A DNA stretch of 64,000 bases from assembly GCA_017450125.1 (NCBI GenBank), contig JAFSWZ010000019.1, positions 1 through 64,000 of the forward strand, read 5' to 3'. Positions 1 to 8,823 of the stretch are shown here, one piece after another. This stretch comes from Synergistaceae bacterium. Its GTDB lineage: Bacteria; Synergistota; Synergistia; Synergistales; Aminobacteriaceae. The notes under the pieces were generated by a model. That model saw nothing but the letters and a program-made list of their open reading frames with translations, had not been told where the DNA came from and did no database searches. A program made the position numbers and the translations under genes. How positions within the stretch are numbered: position 1 is the first letter of the stretch; each line of letters begins with the position of its first letter.

Positions 1-26
1 AAGCAAGCAAGCAAGCAAGCAAGCAA
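1..26. repeat. (AAGC)6 tetranucleotide tandem repeat
   Basis: Six perfect AAGC units plus AA open the window; the array may continue to the left, outside it. On the minus strand it reads as GCTT repeats directly downstream of a consensus promoter (positions 26-53), so it lies at or just after the predicted transcription start of a gene outside the window. Copy-number change by slippage could alter the leader; this is inference. Confidence 0.85.
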
Positions 27-53
27 TTATACGCTTTGTTCTCAAGTTGTCAA
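26..53 (-). promoter_or_regulatory. consensus sigma-70 promoter reading out of the window
   Basis: On the minus strand a perfect -35 TTGACA (48-53) and a perfect -10 TATAAT (26-31) are separated by 16 bases. This is the closest match to consensus in the window. Transcription would start around position 15-20, inside the GCTT repeat, and run leftward into sequence not shown. Confidence 0.7.
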
Positions 54-90
54 CCTCCTCGCAAGCGGGGAAAATACTCCCGATATTATA

Positions 91-121
91 GCCGGGCATC
101 CCGCCTTTGGGAACACCCGGC
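91..121 (-). terminator. hairpin downstream of the flavoprotein reductase gene
   Basis: Outer arms GCCGGG (91-96) and CCCGGC (116-121) and inner arms TCCC (99-102) and GGGA (109-112) form a two-part stem just after the reductase stop codon. No T-tract follows on the minus strand, so it may be a processing or weak termination structure. Confidence 0.45.
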
Positions 122-138
122 CAAGTGTGAATCTCTCT

Positions 139-2382
139 TTAGAAGTTCGCTGCTTCCTGTCCCGCGATTCTTCCGTACACCACGAAATCACTCACTGCCG
201 TTCCGCCGAGCCTGTTCCCGCCATGAACTCCGCCCGTAACTTCTCCAGCCGCAAACAGTCCCGGAATGACCGTCCCGTCAGCCTTGAGGACTCTCGTGCG
301 CCCGTCGATCTTCAGTCCGCCCATCGTGTGGTGGATTCCGGGCGTAACCTTGATCGCGTAGAACGGTGCCTTATCGAGCGGCTCGATGAAGCTCGTACGT
401 CCGAAGTCAGGGTCTTTGCGCGCCTTCACGTAACCGTTCCAGTCGTTCATTGTCTTGGCGAAAACGTCTGCAGGAATCCCCAGCGTCTTGGCCAAGTCCT
501 CGTACGTGTCGCCCTTGAACGTGTAGCCCTTCGAGATGTAGCCCTGAATAAGCAGCGAGTCATCAACCATCTTCTGGTCAATCACGAGCCACGCAAACGA
601 GTTGGGCTGGTCTATCTCCGCCTTCGACACAACGTCGCGCGTCAGAACTTCGTCGATGAAGCGTTTACCCTCAGTGTTCACGAGGATAGCTCCGTCGCCG
701 CGCAGTCCTTCGGTGATGAGGTTCGAGGAGTCGTACTGCACTGTCGGGTGAATCTGAATCTGCTTCATGTCGACAGTCGCCGCACCGAGCTCCTGAGCCA
801 TCGTTATGCCGTCGCCGTTAATGCCGGGTGCGTTGGTGGTCATGAAGCCTTCAAGCGCTGGGTTAAGGCGGGCAACCATCTTCAGGTTCGCTCCGAAGCC
901 TCCCGTCGCGAGGACTACTGCCTTAGCGTTCACGGTTATCTTCGCGCCCCTGCTCGTCGCCTCAACGCCGGAAATCTTGCCGTCCTTCGTCGTGATTGAT
1001 GTTGCCGTAGTCTCGGTGAGAAGCGTGATGTTGTTTCTCGCTCTTACGGCCTTCTCGAGTCTCGGGACAACGTAGCCTCCGACGGATACAACCTTGCCCT
1101 GTTCGTTCAGAGGACGGTGAATGCGCTTCACCGAAGCTCCGCCCGCAGCTCCTACCGACGTGAGGTCAATGCCGATAGTCTTCAGCCACGCTATAGCCGG
1201 TGCTGTTCCCTTCACGAGGGTTTCGACGAGCTCAGGGTCATTGATGCCGTGCCCGCCTATAATCGTGTCTAACTGCATGAGCTCCACGCAGTCGAAGTAT
1301 CCTTCCGGCTTGGCCTTGTAGGCTTCCCACTTCGCTTTCACTGCCTCAGCAAGCGCAGTAACTGTCGCGTTGCCTGCCCACTTCTCGGCGGCCGTCTTTA
1401 AGGTCTTCTCGACTCCGGCTTCCTCGTTGAACTTGTTTTTGTCCTGCTCGGGAGTATCCGCCGCGTTCATTCCGCCCGAAGCACGCACAGAGTTTCCGCC
1501 GGTCATTGCCTGCTTCTCGATGAGGACGACCTTCTTGCCCGCGTCTGCCGCAACGATTGCCGCGATCATTCCTGCTCCGCCTGCTCCGATGACCGCAACG
1601 TCAGCGTCATACGTCTTGTCCTCTGCGACAACCGCCGAAGCCTTCTTGTAGTCCTCAGGGTTCACGCCAGCGGCCTTGAGAGCTTCTTCTGCGGCCTTGA
1701 GGAGTCCTGTTGAAGTTACGGTAGCTCCGCTCACGCCCTCGACGTTGATGGTGTTGCCTGCAACCATGTCACCTGGCATTCTCGCTACAGCAACAGAACC
1801 GATGCCGTCAGTCTCCTTCGGGCCCTCTGCCTTAACGTCAACAATCTTGCCGTCCTTGAGGGTGATGCTCATTGTGAGTGCTCCCGGACCTCCGAAGCCG
1901 TCTGCGTTTGCTGTGCCGGTAATGCTCCCGTCGGCGGCCTTCTCGGCTTTGGGCTCGGGGGCTGGCTGTGCAGGGGCTGGCTGTGCGGGGGCTGGTGCTG
2001 AGGCCTGAGCTTTGCCTCCTCCGAAGTCTGCCGGGTTGAGGCCTGCGGCGGTTAATGCCCTCTCTGCGGCCTGACGAAGTCCCGTTGAAGTCATCGTAGC
2101 TCCAGTAACTCCGTCAACTGCGATGCTGTTCGCGGCCACCATTGCGCCGGGCATGGCCTCGATGGCTTTCGAGCCTATTCCGTCGGTCTCCTTCGGACCC
2201 TGCGCGGTTACTGCGGTGATTTTACCGTCCTTGACGCTCACCGTAACACTGACTGCATCCTTGCCGCCGAAGCCGTCGCCGGTTCCTGTGCCGGTAAGGG
2301 TACTCTTTGCGTTCTGCTGGGTTATAACCATGATGGCAATAATCACTACAGCAGACACAAGCGCAAATACACGCTTCTTCAT
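139..2382 (-). CDS. exported FMN/FAD-dependent reductase (urocanate/fumarate reductase-like)
   Basis: This is a 747-residue single-chain flavoprotein, likely reducing an unsaturated carboxylate outside the membrane as a terminal electron acceptor. An N-terminal signal/anchor segment is followed by two FMN-binding domains (about residues 30-115 and 150-245), each with the flavinylation motif (TGATMT and SGATVT), split by a Pro/Ala-rich linker. A FAD-binding fumarate-reductase domain (about 255-745) has the dinucleotide motif GAGGAGMIAA, the HHTMGG motif and GGNRLGG near the C terminus. Family knowledge: the second Thr of such motifs carries FMN attached by ApbE; no apbE is in the window. The ATG at 2382 was chosen over an upstream in-frame start because AAGGAGG lies just before it. 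The substrate (urocanate, fumarate or another enoate) cannot be fixed from sequence alone. Confidence 0.88.
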   Translation of the reverse strand: MKKRVFALVSAVVIIAIMVITQQNAKSTLTGTGTGDGFGGKDAVSVTVSVKDGKITAVTAQGPKETDGIGSKAIEAMPGAMVAANSIAVDGVTGATMTSTGLRQAAERALTAAGLNPADFGGGKAQASAPAPAQPAPAQPAPEPKAEKAADGSITGTANADGFGGPGALTMSITLKDGKIVDVKAEGPKETDGIGSVAVARMPGDMVAGNTINVEGVSGATVTSTGLLKAAEEALKAAGVNPEDYKKASAVVAEDKTYDADVAVIGAGGAGMIAAIVAADAGKKVVLIEKQAMTGGNSVRASGGMNAADTPEQDKNKFNEEAGVEKTLKTAAEKWAGNATVTALAEAVKAKWEAYKAKPEGYFDCVELMQLDTIIGGHGINDPELVETLVKGTAPAIAWLKTIGIDLTSVGAAGGASVKRIHRPLNEQGKVVSVGGYVVPRLEKAVRARNNITLLTETTATSITTKDGKISGVEATSRGAKITVNAKAVVLATGGFGANLKMVARLNPALEGFMTTNAPGINGDGITMAQELGAATVDMKQIQIHPTVQYDSSNLITEGLRGDGAILVNTEGKRFIDEVLTRDVVSKAEIDQPNSFAWLVIDQKMVDDSLLIQGYISKGYTFKGDTYEDLAKTLGIPADVFAKTMNDWNGYVKARKDPDFGRTSFIEPLDKAPFYAIKVTPGIHHTMGGLKIDGRTRVLKADGTVIPGLFAAGEVTGGVHGGNRLGGTAVSDFVVYGRIAGQEAANF

Positions 2383-2465
2383 GTTTATAGTGCCTCCTTG
2401 AAATGTTTTGTGGAATGCGTATATTATGACAGAAAATTTTTCGCACACAGGGGGAATTTTTGTTC

Positions 2466-4679
2466 ATGGGCAGAAAATTGATGCTGTCAGTCTTCGTGAT
2501 TGCGTTGCTGGTTGTGCCGTCATTCGGGGCAGAGACGCAGGATCTCACGACGGACTATGTTACGAGGATACAGAGCGAGATAAGCTCTGACATCGGGAAA
2601 CTCAGGGAATCCATCGAGGCAGAGCTTGCCGGGATAAGCCTCAGCAGTTCCGACGTTGCCGCACGAATCGCCGAACTCTCGGAGCTCACAGCGAAGGCTT
2701 CCGACGACATGTCAGCGTGGGGCTACACTCCCGAGCAGAGGGAAACGCACACCCGCATACTCTCGGAACTCTCCGTAGCTTACGCCGCTTACAGTGCTTT
2801 GACGGGAGGAAGCGAGGCTTCTGCTTCGGCTGATGTTGGCGTTGAGAATCTGGGTAATATCGTTTCGCCGGACATCAACGACAGCGACGCACTCAGGCAG
2901 GAGATCAGGAAGGTATCGCGCGGGCTCGACGTTCAGGTGTTCTACATACAGTCGAAGCTCAGCAAGTTACGCTTGGACTTGGCCGAAGCCTCCTTACTCA
3001 GCAAGAGGCTCAAGGAGGCTCAGGAGGGCGGCGAAGCTCTGGAACTTCCGCGTACTCACGTGCTCGAGCTCGAGGCGGCAAGGGTTAATGTCGCTCTTTC
3101 GCGTCTTCAGGTTCGTGCGCAGAAGCGTGCCCTTGACGCAAACGTCTCGGCAATTCAGCGTCTCAGAAGGCGGCTTGAGGACATGCAGAAGGTTATAGCT
3201 TTTCCGCAGTCTGTGCTTGACGAGAACCTCGAGGCACTGCAGGCGCGTCTGACCTCGCTAGCCGAAGAGATGTCCTCCGCACGCAAAGCCCTCGACTCCG
3301 CTAACTCCTCGCTGATACGCGCAAGAGCATCGTTAGGTTCAGGGGACGTGAACTCCCTCACCAACGCCAGCGCAAATTATGCGGCAAGAAGTGCGCGCGT
3401 GAACTACTGGGAGCACATGGTCTCGCTGATTGATGACGAGATCGTCCTTGTCCGCGAGGAACAGCAGGCTTGGCGGGACAGGTATAAGCTCTTCCACGAC
3501 CAGGCCAGCGGCGAAGACATCTGGAAGATACGCGAGAACTCGGAGACAAGAATCGCCGAGCTACAGCGTCAGCTTGAAGGCGTGCGCACTATGGAGAGCA
3601 CGATACTCCGCCAGATCGACACGACGCAGGCTCAGGCAGAAGGTATCAGCGGAACAGTTCAGCAGAACCTGATTCAGGCCGCCGACAACTACCGCAAGAC
3701 GATCGCGGACATCTTCAACAGGTACGAGTCGCTTATTCCGCAGGCAGTGTTCCTTCAGCAGAGGCTCAACGCTGAGGCTAACGACCACCTGAGCGCACTC
3801 CGGCTCGCCGAGAAAGTGAGCTCGTTCAGCAAAGAGACGGTTATGGGCTTCCTGAACACCGAGCTGTGGCAGGGTGAAGGGTATTCCGTAACGGTGAGCA
3901 AGCTGATTATCGCTGTGGCAGTGTTCCTGTCGAGCTTCTTCCTCTCGTCGTGGGGCAGCAAGTGGCTGAAGCGCAGGATGATTAACCGCTTCAAGTCCAG
4001 TGTTACGGCAGCTAACGCAGTCCAGCGCATAACGTTCTACATCTTGTGGGTAGCTTTCGCGCTCATTGCCTTGAACATCGTGAAGATTCCGCTGACGGCA
4101 TTTGCGTTCATGGGCGGTGCTATGGCGGTTGGATTAGGCTTCGGGATGCAGAACATCTTCAACAACCTGATAAGCGGCTTCATCGTGATATTCTCGCGCC
4201 CCTTCAAGGTCAACGACATCGTAGAGGTTGCGGGCACTCAGGGCATCGTCGAGGACATCGGCTCGCGCTCAACGACAATCCGCACGTGGGACGGGCTTGA
4301 CGTTGTGCTGCCGAACAGATATTTTCTGGAAAACAGCGTAACCAACTGGACGGGCTCAGACCTCAAGAAGAGGGAGCTTCTGAAGGTCAGCGTGTCGTAC
4401 GATGCTGACAGCCGCGAGGTGGAACAGTTATTGCTGGACATCGCTAACGGACACTCAAGCGTTCTGAAGAACCCTGCGCCGTTCGTTATCTTTAAGAACT
4501 TCGGTGATGACGGCCTCGAGTTCGAGATATACTACTGGATAGAGCTACGGAAGGCTTCGGGCGCAAAGGTCTCGAGCGACATGCGGCACCACATTGCGGC
4601 TGTGTTCAAGCGGGAGGGTATAAACATCCCGTATCCTCAGAGGGATGTGCACATCATCAAGGAATCAGCCGGAGCATGA
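2466..4679 (+). CDS. large MscS-family mechanosensitive channel
   Basis: About 737 residues: a signal peptide ending near the FGAE site, then a long helical, coiled-coil-rich periplasmic region (to about residue 470), several membrane helices, and a C-terminal MscS domain. The pore helix and beta-domain entry are clear in AVGLGFGMQNIFNNLISGF and the following SRPFKVND. Such channels open on membrane tension to release solutes. The size and domain order resemble MscK/YbiO-type rather than small MscS proteins. An ATG at 2466 (preceded by AGGGGGA about 10 bases away) is preferred over an in-frame TTG at 2460. It is divergent from the reductase gene and 48 bases upstream of the TAXI protein gene; a functional link is not evident. 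Confidence 0.88.
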   Translation: MGRKLMLSVFVIALLVVPSFGAETQDLTTDYVTRIQSEISSDIGKLRESIEAELAGISLSSSDVAARIAELSELTAKASDDMSAWGYTPEQRETHTRILSELSVAYAAYSALTGGSEASASADVGVENLGNIVSPDINDSDALRQEIRKVSRGLDVQVFYIQSKLSKLRLDLAEASLLSKRLKEAQEGGEALELPRTHVLELEAARVNVALSRLQVRAQKRALDANVSAIQRLRRRLEDMQKVIAFPQSVLDENLEALQARLTSLAEEMSSARKALDSANSSLIRARASLGSGDVNSLTNASANYAARSARVNYWEHMVSLIDDEIVLVREEQQAWRDRYKLFHDQASGEDIWKIRENSETRIAELQRQLEGVRTMESTILRQIDTTQAQAEGISGTVQQNLIQAADNYRKTIADIFNRYESLIPQAVFLQQRLNAEANDHLSALRLAEKVSSFSKETVMGFLNTELWQGEGYSVTVSKLIIAVAVFLSSFFLSSWGSKWLKRRMINRFKSSVTAANAVQRITFYILWVAFALIALNIVKIPLTAFAFMGGAMAVGLGFGMQNIFNNLISGFIVIFSRPFKVNDIVEVAGTQGIVEDIGSRSTTIRTWDGLDVVLPNRYFLENSVTNWTGSDLKKRELLKVSVSYDADSREVEQLLLDIANGHSSVLKNPAPFVIFKNFGDDGLEFEIYYWIELRKASGAKVSSDMRHHIAAVFKREGINIPYPQRDVHIIKESAGA

Positions 4680-4727
4680 TAAAATATCGCCATCCAATCT
4701 AAGCAGTTTCAGGAGGCGTTAAGATTC

Positions 4728-5702
4728 ATGAAGAAGGTAATCTTTATTGCGATGCTTCTGGTTTTCGCGGCGGCTTTCGCGGCTTTTGCTGAGCCTATGC
4801 CTGGAGGGACACGGTTAGTCTTCACCACCGGCGGAGCACAGGGAACGTACTACGGGTTCGGCGGAGTCTTGGCCGGAAAAGTCGGCGAGAAGACTTCCAC
4901 GAAGGTAACGGTCATTGCTTCTGGCGGCTCGAAGGCGAACATTGAGGCGATGTCTGACGGCGACGCACAGCTGGGCTTCACGCAGTCCGACGTAGGGGCG
5001 TATGCCTTCAAGGGTACGAGGCTTTTCGAGAACGAGAAAATCTCTGACTTCTCGACTGTCGCAAATCTCTACATGGAGCAGGTGCAGATAGTAACCCTCA
5101 ACCCTGAAATCAAGACAGTAGCCGACCTCAAGGGCAAGAACGTATCAATCGGAGCAGCAGGAAGCGGAGTGTTCTTCAACGCTGTTGACGTGCTGAAGGT
5201 GTACGGCCTTGACGTTGAGAAGGACATCAAGCCGACGTATCAGTCATTCGGTGATTCTGTCGAGGCACTGCAGGACGGGAAGATTGACGCGGCGTTCATC
5301 GTTGCGGGTGCACCTACGACGGCGGTAACTTCTCTCGCGGCCACGAAGAAGGTCTATCTTGTCAGCCTTGACGACGAGCACATAGTGAGCCTTCTTGCGG
5401 AGTCTCCGTACTACAGCAAGAACGTAATCTCCAAGAACACATACGGCACTGAAGATGACGCAATCACCGTAGCGGTCGGTGCAGTAGTTATAGCGCGCGA
5501 TGATGTGTCTGAAGCTGACGTGTATAATTTCCTGTACGGAGTGTTCGAGAACAAGGACGAAATCACGGCGGCACACGCAAAGGGAGCAGAGCTGAAGCTG
5601 GACTTCGCGGCAAGCTACACAGCAGTCCCCTACCATCCCGGCGCAGTGAAGTATTACGCGGAAAAGGGAATGAAGGTATCCGGCAAGATAGTCGGCGACT
5701 AA
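4728..5702 (+). CDS. TAXI-family TRAP transporter solute-binding protein
   Basis: A 324-residue exported binding protein with a signal peptide (cleavage near the AFAEP site) and the family pattern TGGAQGTYYGFGG at the start of the mature chain. TAXI proteins bind carboxylates such as glutamate or 2-oxoglutarate and deliver them to a fused TRAP permease, which is the next gene. AGGAGG precedes the ATG. A 9-bp hairpin in the following gap may keep its transcript more abundant than that of the permease. The ligand is not predictable from the sequence. Confidence 0.93.
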   Translation: MKKVIFIAMLLVFAAAFAAFAEPMPGGTRLVFTTGGAQGTYYGFGGVLAGKVGEKTSTKVTVIASGGSKANIEAMSDGDAQLGFTQSDVGAYAFKGTRLFENEKISDFSTVANLYMEQVQIVTLNPEIKTVADLKGKNVSIGAAGSGVFFNAVDVLKVYGLDVEKDIKPTYQSFGDSVEALQDGKIDAAFIVAGAPTTAVTSLAATKKVYLVSLDDEHIVSLLAESPYYSKNVISKNTYGTEDDAITVAVGAVVIARDDVSEADVYNFLYGVFENKDEITAAHAKGAELKLDFAASYTAVPYHPGAVKYYAEKGMKVSGKIVGD

Positions 5703-5738
5703 GAGTTACCTGACACACAAACATAACGGAATTTGCGG

Positions 5739-5764
5739 GCGGCTGTGATTGACTTCATGGCCGC
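5739..5764 (+). other. intercistronic hairpin between TRAP genes
   Basis: Arms GCGGCTGTG (5739-5747) and CATGGCCGC (5756-5764) pair over nine positions, including two G-T pairs, around an 8-base loop. No T-tract follows, so transcript stabilisation or partial attenuation is more likely than full termination. Confidence 0.6.
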
Positions 5765-5791
5765 TTATGCTTTAAGGAGGAATGATAATTT

Positions 5792-7795
5792 ATGAGTGAT
5801 ACTGACTTGACGAAGGAAGATATTGCGCAAATGGAAGCCAACGTTGACGCGGTAATGAAGAAGTACGACCGCGAATCCAACGTCCGGCACTGGTACGGCA
5901 CTCCGGCAGTGATCGTGCGCTGGTTGTCCGCGCTGTTCTCGGTGTACTGCATTTACGTTACGCTGTTCAGCACTGCGATGCCGGAAGTCAGGCTGAATGT
6001 GTTTCTTGGCCTGATTCTGATTCTGGGTTACCTGCACTACCCGATACGCAAGACGCACCACCGCGTGAACCACATACCGATTTACGACGTGATAATCATG
6101 CTCGCGGGAGTGATACCGTTCTTCTATTTCGCGTACAATGCCGAGAGCATAATCAGGCTGGCACTCCGCGTAACGAGCCCCCGCAACCCCAACTACAGAA
6201 TCATGATAACTATGGCGGTGCTCGCGATACTGTCTGCTATGGAGCTGTGCAGGCGGTGCGTCGGGATTCCGATTCTGTGTGTTGTTGGTGCACTGATGGT
6301 TTACGCGTTCTCGACGGTGAGGTTCGGGAAGGTGATTTACGACCTGTTCTACTCGACGGGCGACGGACTCAGGAGCACGCCTATAGAGGTCTGCGCAAAG
6401 TACATTGTGGTGTTCATAATCTTCGGTGCATTCCTCGAGCGCACGGGAATATCAACGTTCTTCATCAACCTCGCGAACGCCATAGCCGGAGCTTCCGCCG
6501 GAGGGCCAGCGAAAGTCGCGGTAATCTCTTCTGCACTGTGCGGAATGGTCAGCGGTTCGTCCGTCGGGAACACCGTAACGACAGGCAGCGTAACAATCCC
6601 TATGATGAAGCGCACGGGTTACAGGCCGGAGTTTGCCGGTGCAGTAGAGGCGGCGGCATCGACGGGCGGGCAGATTATGCCTCCGATAATGGGAGCGGCG
6701 GCGTTCCTGATGGCGGAATACATGGGCATCCCGTACTCTCAGGTTGCGCTGAAAGCGATTCTCCCTGCTGTGCTCTACTTCACGGGAATATACATTGCTG
6801 TTCACCTCGAGGCCAAGAAGCTGGGCTTGAAGGGAATCCCGAAGGAGGAGCTCCCTCACATTCTGAGCCTGCTGCCGAAAATCTACCTTCTGCTTCCGCT
6901 CGTTGTTCTGGTCTTCATGGTCTCGACCAACATGTACACAATGCAGTTCTCGGCGGCAATAGCAATCGGCATCGCAATTTTCGTGGGGCTGTTCAACTCC
7001 GACGACAGGATAACGTTCAAGAAGGTGATTGACGCTCTCGAGGCCGGAGGTCGCGGGACAATCACGGTAGCTGTTGCGTGTGCGATGGCTGGGCTTGTTG
7101 CCGGGTGCATAACGTCAACGGGACTCGCCAGCGAGATTATCACGATGGTAGTGAACGTCTCGGGAGGGCACGCGTTCATTGCGCTGTTCCTCACGATGCT
7201 GTGCTGTATCGTTCTGGGAATGGGAGTCCCGACGACTGCTAATTATTGCATTATGGCGGCGACCTGCGCACCGATTCTGATGGCTCCGGCAATCGGCATC
7301 GAGAAGATCTGCGCACACTTCTTTGTGTTCTACTTCGGGATAGTTGCGGACATAACACCGCCTGTTGCACTTGCGGCCTATGCGGGAAGCGCAATCGCCA
7401 AAGCTCCGCCGATGAAGACCGCCTTCAACGCGACGAAGCTGGCGATCGGTGCGTTCATTGTGCCGTACATTTTCGCGTTCACGCCTGCGATGCTGTTCGA
7501 GAACGTTCAGCCGATAATCGAGATTGCGAACGCCGGGCCTGTCCTGACGAATATTCTTGTTGCGCTCGAGATTGCGTTAATCTGCGGGACGGCACTGCTG
7601 GGGATATTCGGTGTAGCGGCATCGCTGAACGGGTATCTTTACGGGCCGATGAACTTCCTGATGAGGATAGTGATTTGCGCGGGAGGTTTGAGCATGTTAG
7701 TGCCAGGCATAGTGAGCGACATTGTGGGGCTGGTGCTTGTCGGGTTTGTGGCAAGTATGCAGTACATGAAGAGGAAGCAGAACAATCCTGCGTAA
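5792..7795 (+). CDS. TRAP transporter permease, fused small and large subunits
   Basis: A 667-residue integral membrane protein of the 4TM/12TM fusion type that pairs with TAXI binding proteins. The N-terminal helices correspond to the small DctQ-like subunit and the rest to the DctM-like permease, with the typical GGQIMPPIMGAAAFLMAEY stretch near residue 290 and a second conserved GMGVPTTANY segment near residue 475. It should use an ion gradient for solute uptake. AAGGAGG lies 11 bases before the ATG. It is co-directional with the binding-protein gene 89 bases upstream and ends at a bidirectional terminator. Confidence 0.93.
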   Translation: MSDTDLTKEDIAQMEANVDAVMKKYDRESNVRHWYGTPAVIVRWLSALFSVYCIYVTLFSTAMPEVRLNVFLGLILILGYLHYPIRKTHHRVNHIPIYDVIIMLAGVIPFFYFAYNAESIIRLALRVTSPRNPNYRIMITMAVLAILSAMELCRRCVGIPILCVVGALMVYAFSTVRFGKVIYDLFYSTGDGLRSTPIEVCAKYIVVFIIFGAFLERTGISTFFINLANAIAGASAGGPAKVAVISSALCGMVSGSSVGNTVTTGSVTIPMMKRTGYRPEFAGAVEAAASTGGQIMPPIMGAAAFLMAEYMGIPYSQVALKAILPAVLYFTGIYIAVHLEAKKLGLKGIPKEELPHILSLLPKIYLLLPLVVLVFMVSTNMYTMQFSAAIAIGIAIFVGLFNSDDRITFKKVIDALEAGGRGTITVAVACAMAGLVAGCITSTGLASEIITMVVNVSGGHAFIALFLTMLCCIVLGMGVPTTANYCIMAATCAPILMAPAIGIEKICAHFFVFYFGIVADITPPVALAAYAGSAIAKAPPMKTAFNATKLAIGAFIVPYIFAFTPAMLFENVQPIIEIANAGPVLTNILVALEIALICGTALLGIFGVAASLNGYLYGPMNFLMRIVICAGGLSMLVPGIVSDIVGLVLVGFVASMQYMKRKQNNPA

Positions 7796-7801
7796 GAACA
7801 A

Positions 7802-7824
7802 CCCCCCGCTTCATCAACGGGGGG
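7802..7824. terminator. bidirectional terminator between TRAP permease and prs
   Basis: CCCCCCG (7802-7808) pairs perfectly with CGGGGGG (7818-7824). T-rich tails follow in both directions (CTTCGTTT on plus, TTGTTCTT on minus), which suits two convergent genes. Confidence 0.8.
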
Positions 7825-7836
7825 CTTCGTTTATCC

Positions 7837-8802
7837 TTAGTCGCTCATACTGCTTATCGATATTTCGTTGTGCACCCGCCGAATCGCCTCAGCAAACAGC
7901 GGAGCTATCGACAGCTGCATTATCTTCGCAGAACGTTTGCTTTCGGGTATCGGTATCGTGTCCGAGAAAACCAGCTTCTCTATCGCACAGGCCTCTATCC
8001 TCTCCACCGCCGGATCAGACAGCACCGCGTGAGTCGCACACGCAAACACCCTCGCGCATCCTCTCTCCTTCAGGCCGTCCGCCGCGTGGCAGATCGTCCC
8101 CGCTGTGTCGATGATGTCATCAACCAGAATCGCCGTCCTACCCTTGATGTTCCCGACAATGTCCATCACCTCAGAGACATTCTGCTTCTCGTAGTTGCGC
8201 CTCTTGTCCACTATGGCTATGTCCGTGTTCAGCATCACCGCAAACTTCCGCGCACGCGCAACCCCTCCGACATCCGGCGACACTACAACGACTTCACCCC
8301 TCGACAGCTGGTCGTAGAGTTCCGTCCTGAAATGTTCGGCCAGGAGCTTCATTCCAGTCAGGTGGTCAACAGGAATGTCGAAGAAGCCCTGAATCTGTCC
8401 CGCGTGAAGGTCTGCCGTGATTACCCTGTCAATTCCTCCATGCGTCAGAAGGTTCGCGACAAGTTTCGCCGTGATGGGCTCGCGGGGCTTGGCCTTCCTG
8501 TCCTGCCGGGCATACCCGAAGTACGGGATTACTGCATTCACGTAGCTGGCTGAAGCTCTCCTCATTGAGTCCGCCATAATGAGCAGCTGCATAATGTTTT
8601 CATTGACCGGTGCACATGTAGGCTGGATGATGAAAACATCAGAACCCCTCACGCTCTCGTTCAGCGAGACTCCTATCTCTCCGTCGGCAAACCTGTAGTG
8701 CTTCGCATCCGAAATCGGAACGTTAAGCTCACTGCTGATTCTGTCTGCAAACTCCCTGTGCGCTGTGCCTGTGAATATCTTGAGGCCGTTTCCTCTGGAC
8801 AA
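7837..8802 (-). CDS. prs: ribose-phosphate pyrophosphokinase (PRPP synthetase)
   Basis: A 321-residue cytoplasmic enzyme that makes PRPP from ribose 5-phosphate and ATP for nucleotide, histidine and tryptophan synthesis. The length is normal for bacterial class I Prs. Visible are the ATP/Mg region VNAVIPYFGYARQDRK, the pyrophosphate-loop region and the PRPP-binding signature AILVDDIIDTAGT near residue 215. It lies 21 bases downstream of glmU in the same direction; glmU-prs is a widespread conserved pair, linking UDP-GlcNAc supply and PRPP supply. Confidence 0.97.
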   Translation of the reverse strand: MSRGNGLKIFTGTAHREFADRISSELNVPISDAKHYRFADGEIGVSLNESVRGSDVFIIQPTCAPVNENIMQLLIMADSMRRASASYVNAVIPYFGYARQDRKAKPREPITAKLVANLLTHGGIDRVITADLHAGQIQGFFDIPVDHLTGMKLLAEHFRTELYDQLSRGEVVVVSPDVGGVARARKFAVMLNTDIAIVDKRRNYEKQNVSEVMDIVGNIKGRTAILVDDIIDTAGTICHAADGLKERGCARVFACATHAVLSDPAVERIEACAIEKLVFSDTIPIPESKRSAKIMQLSIAPLFAEAIRRVHNEISISSMSD

Positions 8803-8823
8803 GATTATTACTTCCTTTCGGGT

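Noticed and set aside
127-999. 290-codon plus-strand frame over the reductase gene
   Set aside because: Antisense shadow; the reductase motifs on the minus strand are complete.
1925-2010. Short tandem repeat in the reductase gene as a possible mobile or phase-variable repeat
   Set aside because: It encodes the Pro/Ala linker between two FMN domains (PAPAQPAPAQP) in frame; a protein linker explains it.
7246-8553. 435-codon plus-strand frame across the end of the TRAP permease gene and prs
   Set aside because: It has low-complexity Arg/His/Cys-rich sequence typical of an antisense reading of GC-rich codons, and both overlapped genes are certain.
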